Shown piece by piece: positions 13,862-18,719 of a stretch of DNA of 18,719 bases; the stretch's first letter is position 1; the number at the start of each line of letters is the position of its first letter. A program made the position numbers and the translations under genes. This stretch comes from Lachnospiraceae bacterium (GTDB lineage: Bacteria; Bacillota; Clostridia; Lachnospirales; Lachnospiraceae). The DNA lies in the NCBI GenBank assembly GCA_017446125.1, contig JAFSRL010000161.1, forward strand, positions 1 through 18,719, written 5' to 3'. A model generated the notes under the pieces. It saw nothing but the letters and a program-made list of their open reading frames with translations. It did no database searches and was not told the DNA's origin.

Positions 13862-14620
13862 TCAATCTCCCAAATACGCCTTGATAACCTCCGGATCGTT
13901 TAAGACTGCCTTCGTCTCACCCTCCGCAAGAATTCTCCCGAAGTTCAACACCGTCAGGCGGTCACAGATGCCGGACACCAGCTTCATGTCGTGCTCAATC
14001 AAAAGCACCGTCATATCAAATTCATCGCGGATAAAACGAATCGTATCCATCAACTCCCCGGTTTCATTCGGGTTCATTCCCGCCGCCGGTTCATCCAGCA
14101 ATAAGAGCTTTGGATTTGTCGCCATCGCGCGCGCAATTTCCAACTTTCGCTGCGCACCGTAAGGCAGGTTCGCCGCCAGCGTATCCCTTTCCGGCGCAAG
14201 GCCGAAAACCTCCAAAAGCTTCATCGCTTCCTCATCCATCTCCTGCTCTGCCTTACGATAGGAAGGCAGCTTTAAAATTCCTGCAATCGTCGGATACGGG
14301 AAGCGCTCATGCAATCCCGCCTTCACATTGTCGATAACGGACAAGGCTTTGAACAGACGGATGTTCTGGAAGGTTCTTGCGATGCCGTCATGATTGATGG
14401 CTTCCGTTGAGTGCCCCGTGATATCAACACCGTCCAAACGGATGATGCCCTCGTCCGGCTGGTAAACACCCGTCAACAGATTAAAGACTGTCGTCTTGCC
14501 GGCGCCGTTGGGACCGATGAGTCCGTAAAGCTCACCCTTTTCAATCTCCACATTGAAATCCAAAACGGCCTGCAGCCCGCCAAAGGAAATGGAAAGATGG
14601 TCAATGTCGAGTAACGCCAT
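13862..14620 (-). CDS. livG: Branched-chain amino acid ABC transporter ATPase LivG
   Basis: LivG is the second ATPase of the Liv importer. The 252-residue protein has Walker A GPNGAGKT (36-43), the LivG-type FQNIRLFKALSVIDNV, signature YGAQRKLEIARAMA, Walker B LLLLDEPAAGMNP, H-loop LLIEHDM, and the C-terminal AYLGD shared with LivF. AGGAGGT at 14627-14633 lies 6 nt before the ATG at 14620; a GTG one codon upstream is possible. The start overlaps the livM stop by one base (TGATG), so translation is coupled. The gene that follows is a cytidylate-kinase-like gene rather than livF, which is on the other strand at 7501. Confidence 0.94.
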   Translation of the reverse strand: MALLDIDHLSISFGGLQAVLDFNVEIEKGELYGLIGPNGAGKTTVFNLLTGVYQPDEGIIRLDGVDITGHSTEAINHDGIARTFQNIRLFKALSVIDNVKAGLHERFPYPTIAGILKLPSYRKAEQEMDEEAMKLLEVFGLAPERDTLAANLPYGAQRKLEIARAMATNPKLLLLDEPAAGMNPNETGELMDTIRFIRDEFDMTVLLIEHDMKLVSGICDRLTVLNFGRILAEGETKAVLNDPEVIKAYLGD

Positions 14621-15690
14621 CACGCCACCTCCTTTTCATTTGATTTTGTCACGGTCTTGAACAGCGCACCGAAGGTCTTCTTTCTCCAGTCCACCATCGC
14701 GGGTGCCCAGTTAAAGAGCATCATCAAGATCAAAACAATCGCGTAGATGAGCATGCGGTAACGGTTCAAGCCGCGCATCATTTCAGGCAAGAGATACAGA
14801 ATCATCGCGGCAATCACACTGCCCCGAATGTTTCCGATGCCGCCCAACACAACATAGACCAGCAGCATGATGGAGGCGTTATACCCGAAGTAATTCGAGA
14901 TGTTCGTCATCGTCGTGACATTATGCGAAAACAACACGCCCGCCGCGCCAGCGATTGCCGCGGAAATCGTAAAGGCGAGCATCTTATAGCGCGTCACATT
15001 GATTCCGATCGACTCCGCCGCAATGCGGTTGTCACGGATTGACATGATGGCGCGACCGTCCCTGGACTTGATTAGGTTCGTCGTCACAAACAGCGCAAGG
15101 AACAACACAATCATACCGATCGTGAAGCTGGAATTGCGAGGTGTACCTGACACCCCCTGCGCGCCGTTGATGAGCTTGATGCCGTCCGTCTCAATTTTGA
15201 AATTCGTCATATTGAGGGCGATGTGCACGCCCTTCGAATCCACGCCTAAGTAGATGGCGGTCAAAATGTTCTTGATGATTTCGCCGAAGGCAAGCGTCAC
15301 AATCGCAAGGTAATCGCCCTTCAAACGAAGGACAGGAATCCCAATCAAAAATCCGAACAACGCGGAAAACGCAATGCCCACAAGAAAGGCAAGAAAGAAT
15401 CTGGGCGCCGTGGGCATCGTCTCCTTAAACAATAACGAAAAGATCGCGCTGGAAAACGCACCGATGCACATAAAGCCCGCATGCCCGATGGAAAGCTCTC
15501 CCAGAATGCCCACGCAAAGGTTTAACGCCACCGCACCGATTGCGTAATACGTCATGGGCACCAGCATCGACGAGAAATGACTCGTCAGCATGCCGCCGCG
15601 CCGCATTACCTCCATCACAATCCAAAAGATGAGGAGCAGTCCGTATGTCAGGAGTTCATCCTTGTTTTTCTGTAAAAACGAATTCTTCAA
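14620..15690 (-). CDS. livM: Branched-chain amino acid ABC transporter permease LivM
   Basis: LivM pairs with LivH to form the membrane channel. The 356-residue protein has about nine to ten hydrophobic helices, the family motif GELSIGHAGFMCIGAF near residue 70, GDYLAIVTLAFGEI, and the ATPase-contact region AESIGINVTRYK. The start is a TTG at 15690, supported by AGGAG 5 nt upstream (15696-15700) and by overlap with the livH stop (TTGA). The first in-frame ATG would remove the first membrane helix. The C-terminus is basic (WRKKTFGALFKTVTKSNEKEVA), as is common for LivM. Confidence 0.92.
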   Translation of the reverse strand: MKNSFLQKNKDELLTYGLLLIFWIVMEVMRRGGMLTSHFSSMLVPMTYYAIGAVALNLCVGILGELSIGHAGFMCIGAFSSAIFSLLFKETMPTAPRFFLAFLVGIAFSALFGFLIGIPVLRLKGDYLAIVTLAFGEIIKNILTAIYLGVDSKGVHIALNMTNFKIETDGIKLINGAQGVSGTPRNSSFTIGMIVLFLALFVTTNLIKSRDGRAIMSIRDNRIAAESIGINVTRYKMLAFTISAAIAGAAGVLFSHNVTTMTNISNYFGYNASIMLLVYVVLGGIGNIRGSVIAAMILYLLPEMMRGLNRYRMLIYAIVLILMMLFNWAPAMVDWRKKTFGALFKTVTKSNEKEVA

Positions 15691-16571
15691 ACCTTCTCCT
15701 GTATCTGTTTTCCCAAAAGCCCCGTGGGCTTGACCAAAAGCACAATGATCAGGATGCCGAACACAATCGCGTCCGCAAGCTGCGACGAGATGTAGGTCCT
15801 GCTTAGAATTTCAACGATGCCCAAAACAATGCCGCCGATCATGGCACCCGGAATGGAACCGATTCCGCCAAAGACCGCCGCCACAAACGCCTTGATGCCG
15901 GGCATCGCGCCGATGTAAGGCGTAATCGTGGGATACGCGGAGCACAGCAAAGCGCCCGCAATCGCGGCAAGACTGGAACCGATGGCAAAGGTAATCGCGA
16001 TGGTCTTATTTACATCGATGCCCATTAGGGTTGCCGCACCCTTATCCTCCGCCACGGCAAGCATCGCCTGGCCGTTCTTTGTTTTATGAATGAAGGTCTG
16101 CAGGCAGAAAAGAATAATGAGGGAAACAACGATTGTCACAATCGTGATGCCCTTGATTTGTAATGCACCGCCCGCAAGCGAAATCCCCTTCCACGGAATC
16201 AACGACGTAAAGGACTTCGCGTCCGCGCCGAAGACAAGCAGCGCCACATTCTGCAACAGATAACTGACGCCGATTGCGGTAATCAAAACAGCCAGTTTCG
16301 AAGACGCCTGACGCAACGGTCTGTATGCGACACGCTCCGTCACGACACCTAAAACCGTGCAGCCTAAGATTGCAATGAGAAGCCCCGCAAAGGGCGGCAA
16401 TCCGGAGGTTGTCACCGCGCTGAAAATAATATAAGAACCGATCATGATGATGTCGCCGTGCGCAAAGTTCAACATCTTTGCGATGCCGTACACCATCGTA
16501 TACCCCAGCGCAATGATGGCATAAATACTGCCAAGGCTCAGTCCGTTAATTAAATACGTCAAAAAGCTCAT
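15687..16571 (-). CDS. livH: Branched-chain amino acid ABC transporter permease LivH
   Basis: LivH is the other membrane permease of the importer. The 294-residue protein opens MSFLTYLINGLSLGSIYAII, followed by the LivH hallmark GIAKMLNFAHGDIIMIG, and ends with VLLVKPTGLLGK; about eight hydrophobic helices are visible. The frame is open through the upstream repeat to 16718, but that extension is not LivH-like, so the ATG at 16571 is used. No Shine-Dalgarno sequence precedes it. Instead, an extended -10 box ends 9 nt before the ATG, implying a 3-nt leader. The gene is separated from livK by a terminator and a structured repeat, so it is probably transcribed from its own promoter, together with livM, livG and the two genes after them. 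Confidence 0.93.
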   Translation of the reverse strand: MSFLTYLINGLSLGSIYAIIALGYTMVYGIAKMLNFAHGDIIMIGSYIIFSAVTTSGLPPFAGLLIAILGCTVLGVVTERVAYRPLRQASSKLAVLITAIGVSYLLQNVALLVFGADAKSFTSLIPWKGISLAGGALQIKGITIVTIVVSLIILFCLQTFIHKTKNGQAMLAVAEDKGAATLMGIDVNKTIAITFAIGSSLAAIAGALLCSAYPTITPYIGAMPGIKAFVAAVFGGIGSIPGAMIGGIVLGIVEILSRTYISSQLADAIVFGILIIVLLVKPTGLLGKQIQEKV

Positions 16572-16580
16572 ATCTTGAAA

Positions 16581-16589
16581 ATTATACCA
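16581..16589 (-). promoter_or_regulatory. Extended -10 promoter of livH with an implied 3-nt leader
   Basis: On the minus strand TGGTATAAT is a perfect extended -10, ending 9 nt before the livH ATG. The start point would fall at the G of GAT-ATG. Upstream is an A/T-rich run from the repeat element; no clear -35 is seen, which an extended -10 does not require. The 9-nt spacing between the -10 and the ATG is the same as for livF. Confidence 0.55.
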
Positions 16590-16606
16590 CAAATAAATAA
16601 AAAAAA

Positions 16607-16711
16607 AACCTTCCCCTTGAGGGGTGAGAACCTCCGGTGGAGGTTCGAAGGTCACGTATTGACGGTCGATGACCGTCAGTGACCCGGTGGTGCCCGAAGG
16701 GCGGAGGAGGT
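16607..16711. repeat. Structured intergenic repeat between livK and livH
   Basis: About 105 bp rich in small hairpins: CCCC-TTGA-GGGG (16613-16624), AACCTCC-GGT-GGAGGTT (16629-16645), GACGGTC-GAT-GACCGTC (16661-16677) and GCCC-GAA-GGGC (16692-16702). ACCTT (16608-16612) can pair with AAGGT (16648-16652) to enclose the first two hairpins. Its left end shares 17 exact bases, reverse-complemented, with the repeat at 18-34. On the minus strand the element ends in GGGGAAGG followed by a T-run, so it may also terminate livK read-through. It resembles the dispersed REP-like repeats of clostridial genomes. Confidence 0.65.
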
Positions 16712-16716
16712 GTAAC

Positions 16717-16741
16717 AAAAGGGGCGGTCAGCCCGCCCCTT
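16717..16741 (-). terminator. Intrinsic terminator of livK
   Basis: On the minus strand GGGGCGG, loop GCTGA, CCGCCCC, then TTTT form a strong GC-rich hairpin (16721-16739 on the plus strand, T-tail at 16717-16720). It lies 10 nt past the livK stop and would make livK a separate, more abundant transcript than livHMG. Confidence 0.85.
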
Positions 16742-16750
16742 CCTTATCAA

Positions 16751-17968
16751 TTACTGAACCACATACTTCCCATCCTGAATCGCGAAGATTCTGGGATCCT
16801 TATTCGGCTCGCCCGAAGCATCCCAGCTCAGTGCGCCGGAGGTCAAACCGGAGATGGTGATTTCCGGGAATGCCGCCTTTAAGCCTTCGCAGATATCGGA
16901 GACGCTCATGTCAGGCGTTAAGCCCTTCGCCTCGATCGCAGCCTTCAAAGCATAGACGCCGTCGTATGCGTCCGCGCCGAACTGGTTCGGGGTCTCGCCA
17001 AACTTCTCCTGATACGCCTTGACGAAGTTCTGGGTCATCTCGTCCTCGGAATCCGGGGAGAAGGGCGTCATTAAGATGAGACCTTCCGCTAAGGAGGTGT
17101 CGAAGTTTTCAACGGTTAAGATACCGTCCATGCCGTCGCAGCCGAAGAACACCGGATGATAATCCATGTCCGCGGCCTGCTGCAGGATCAAGGATGCCTG
17201 CGTGTAGTAGATGGGCAGGAACACCAGATCCGCACCCGCGTCCTTCGCCTTCTGAAGCTGTACGGAGAAGTCCGTGTTGGAATCAGAGGTGAACGCTTCC
17301 GCGCTGACAATCTCCAAGCCCTGGTTCTGCGCCTCATTGTTGAAGGTCTCATAGATGCCCGAAGAATACGTGTCGGAAGAATCATAGATGACCGCATACT
17401 TGGTACCTAAGTTGTTCTCTTTCATGTAAACCGCGCTCGCGGCACCCTGTGCCGGATCAGAGAAGCAAACTCTGAACGCATTGTCGTACTTCACGCAGTC
17501 AAGCGCCGTGCCGGACGGGGTGAGTAAGAACAGGTTGTCCTCATGCGCAAGATCGGAAACCGCGATCGTGCAGCCGCTTGTCGTGGGACCCACCAGCATC
17601 TGCATGCCCCAGTCCTTCAACGCGTTGTAAGCGTTCATGGACTTCTCGTTGTCGAGCATATCGTCCTGTACCTGAACCTCGATCATATAGCCGTTGATTC
17701 CGCCCGCGGCATTGATCTCTTCCGCCGCAAGCTGTGTGGACTGTACCACCGCAAGACCGTACGCCGCACCGTCACCGGTCATGGGACCGATGGAACCGAT
17801 TTTAAAGACGCCGCCTTCTGCGCTTGCGCCTTCCGCAGCCTCACCTTCCGCAGCCTCTTCCGCAGCCGGAGCCGGTGTCTGATTTCCGCTTCCGCCGCAG
17901 CCTGCAAGCGCACCAAGCGCAAGGAACGCCGCAGCCGCAACTGCCGTTACTTTCTGAAACTTTTTCAT
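16751..17968 (-). CDS. livK: Branched-chain amino acid-binding lipoprotein LivK
   Basis: LivK captures substrate outside the membrane and delivers it to LivHM. The 405-residue protein has a lipoprotein signal with lipobox LAGC (cysteine 24), then a low-complexity Ala/Glu/Gly linker (about 25-53), then a type I periplasmic-binding fold: FKIGSIGPMTGDGAAYG, AAEEINAAGGINGY, VGPTTSG, FRVCFSDPAQGAASA, YAVIYDSSDTYSSG and GADAYDGVYALKAAIEAKG. AAAAGGAGG lies 8 nt before the ATG. The substrate could be leucine, isoleucine or valine or another amino acid; family assignment alone does not decide. The gene has its own promoter and terminator and is upstream of livH. Confidence 0.93.
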   Translation of the reverse strand: MKKFQKVTAVAAAAFLALGALAGCGGSGNQTPAPAAEEAAEGEAAEGASAEGGVFKIGSIGPMTGDGAAYGLAVVQSTQLAAEEINAAGGINGYMIEVQVQDDMLDNEKSMNAYNALKDWGMQMLVGPTTSGCTIAVSDLAHEDNLFLLTPSGTALDCVKYDNAFRVCFSDPAQGAASAVYMKENNLGTKYAVIYDSSDTYSSGIYETFNNEAQNQGLEIVSAEAFTSDSNTDFSVQLQKAKDAGADLVFLPIYYTQASLILQQAADMDYHPVFFGCDGMDGILTVENFDTSLAEGLILMTPFSPDSEDEMTQNFVKAYQEKFGETPNQFGADAYDGVYALKAAIEAKGLTPDMSVSDICEGLKAAFPEITISGLTSGALSWDASGEPNKDPRIFAIQDGKYVVQ

Positions 17969-18035
17969 GATAATTGCCTCCTTTTAAAACTTTATCTCAC
18001 TACACTGTTAAAACTGTGCAGTCATAAACTATTAT

Positions 18036-18064
18036 ATTGTACACATATTTGGTAGTAGCGTCAA
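18036..18064 (-). promoter_or_regulatory. livK promoter
   Basis: On the minus strand TTGACG (18059-18064) and TACAAT (18036-18041) are separated by exactly 17 bp. The transcript would start near 18029, giving a leader of about 60 nt that ends in a strong AAAAGGAGG. This is the best -35 match in the window, in line with high expression of a binding protein. Confidence 0.7.
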
Positions 18065-18170
18065 GGGCAGGTGAGTCAAAAATATAAAGCTATATCATCG
18101 ATTGTTGAATAGAAGAAATCATTTCCAGAATAACTGCTAACCCATATGAGATTCAACTTTTAATAATACC

Positions 18171-18626
18171 CTATATTGACATATAGTGATGCAAATCCCA
18201 GCTTTCCATATTTCTCGGCAACTCATATATGTATATTTGTTTCTCCCCAATCTCTTCATATTCTATTTCCAAAACGTGCATTCCTTTATTTTTCGCATAT
18301 CGATCATTAGATTTTTTATAATAGAACTTTTTTACCTTGCGCCTTGAAACAACAAAGTAGCTCTTGTTAGAAAAATCATATTTATATGGCTCAACGCAAT
18401 CTATTCCGAGTGTTTCTAACGCGCGAATAAACACCTCTTCACTATTGGCAATAACATGAACATTTTCTAGGCCATCGTATTCTCCGCTCCATACACAGTT
18501 AGAATCAATTTGGATGATTTCTTCTTTCTGCTTATACCATACAGCAAAAGCGAGAATTACTACTACGCTTATAGCAAGAAGTGCATTAATATAGATCAAT
18601 CTACCATTCACAGCAATGCCTCTCAT
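18171..18626 (-). CDS. Small membrane-anchored protein of unknown function, AT-rich
   Basis: I do not recognise this family. The 151-residue protein has one N-terminal membrane helix (about 10-29: YINALLAISVVVILAFAVW), a short basic turn, and then an extracytoplasmic or cytoplasmic domain of about 115 residues rich in Lys, Tyr and Glu (KVKKFYYKKSNDRYAKNKG, EIEYEEIGEKQIYIYELP). The ATG at 18626 is chosen because the longer frame to 18689 runs through a palindromic repeat. The ribosome binding site is weak (AAAAGAAT). The gene is visibly more AT-rich than the rest of the window, which suggests recent acquisition. It stands alone, upstream of livK in the same direction, with about 110 bp of unassigned sequence before the livK promoter. 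Confidence 0.55.
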   Translation of the reverse strand: MRGIAVNGRLIYINALLAISVVVILAFAVWYKQKEEIIQIDSNCVWSGEYDGLENVHVIANSEEVFIRALETLGIDCVEPYKYDFSNKSYFVVSRRKVKKFYYKKSNDRYAKNKGMHVLEIEYEEIGEKQIYIYELPRNMESWDLHHYMSI

Positions 18627-18634
18627 TATTCTTT

Positions 18635-18719
18635 TCGACAGATGACAAAGGGGACGGTTCTGAATTTCACCGGCGTCCCATGGTGACAATCAGAAACGTC
18701 CCCGTTGTCATCATGTCAA
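18635..18719. repeat. Long palindromic repeat at the right edge
   Basis: Arms 18641-18663 (GATGACAAAGGGGACGG...) and 18690-18712 pair with 21 of 23 matches. A further TYGACA match lies outside each arm, and CACC/GGTG pairs near the loop. The element reaches the window edge and may be longer. Repeats with a GGGGACGGTTCTGA-like core recur in clostridial genomes and are reminiscent of REP/IS200-related elements; that comparison is from memory and is not confirmed. Confidence 0.6.

Noticed and set aside
16572..16718. N-terminal extension of LivH
   Set aside because: The frame is open through the repeat, but the residues do not match LivH, the normal LivH start is at 16571, and a promoter lies between.
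17969..18060. Leaderless start or riboswitch for livK
   Set aside because: livK has a strong AAAAGGAGG and a leader of only about 60 nt with no convincing aptamer-like fold.
18065..18170. Terminator or small RNA between the right-edge gene and the livK promoter
   Set aside because: Only weak dyads were seen (ATATAAAGCTATAT; GTTGAAT/ATTCAAC) and no T-tract in the right place.
18627..18689. N-terminal extension of the right-edge gene
   Set aside because: These codons come from the palindromic repeat. The membrane helix is fully contained after the ATG at 18626.

Overview
The window looks like chromosomal DNA of a Firmicute of class Clostridia, most probably a Lachnospiraceae-type gut anaerobe. 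The signs are a TIGR03960-TIGR03936-RNase E/G gene block, a Gram-positive type LexA, lipobox lipoproteins, strong AGGAGG ribosome binding sites, cytidylate-kinase-like family proteins and a clostridial Liv transporter. Nothing in the sequence identifies a species. Base composition is moderate except for an AT-rich gene at the right edge.

Layout. Bases 2-7442 (+) hold a closely packed run: the HisE domain of histidine biosynthesis, a B12-binding-type radical SAM protein, its DUF2344 partner, an RNase E/G family ribonuclease, a lipoprotein with a propeller-like body, a membrane-anchored lipase-like hydrolase and a small unknown protein. Bases 7501-8214 (+) hold livF, ending at a bidirectional terminator shared with a convergent membrane diguanylate cyclase (8240-9730, -). 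Then come a cytidylate-kinase-like gene (9872-10504, +), a 53-bp-period repeat array ending in a large hairpin (10505-10716), a XerS-like tyrosine recombinase (10754-11812, +) and lexA (11963-12580, +). Convergent to lexA, one base away, is a minus-strand run reading livK, livH, livM, livG, a second cytidylate-kinase-like gene and a HAD phosphatase (17968 down to 12582). livK is set off from livH by a terminator and a structured repeat. The right edge has an AT-rich membrane protein of unknown function and a long palindromic repeat.

How the genes work together. LivK (lipoprotein receptor), LivH and LivM (permeases), LivG and LivF (ATPases) make one branched-chain amino acid type ABC importer. 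LivF is encoded about 5.6 kb away on the opposite strand, and inverting roughly 7.45-13.86 kb would restore a contiguous livKHMGF. livF, livH and the diguanylate cyclase gene appear to be transcribed with 0-3 nt leaders.

The most unusual parts are the repeat array next to the XerS-like recombinase, the in-frame tandem repeat at the start of HisE that shares its core with an intergenic repeat at 16.6 kb, and the set of probable leaderless genes. I saw no tRNA, rRNA, CRISPR array, riboswitch or complete insertion sequence.
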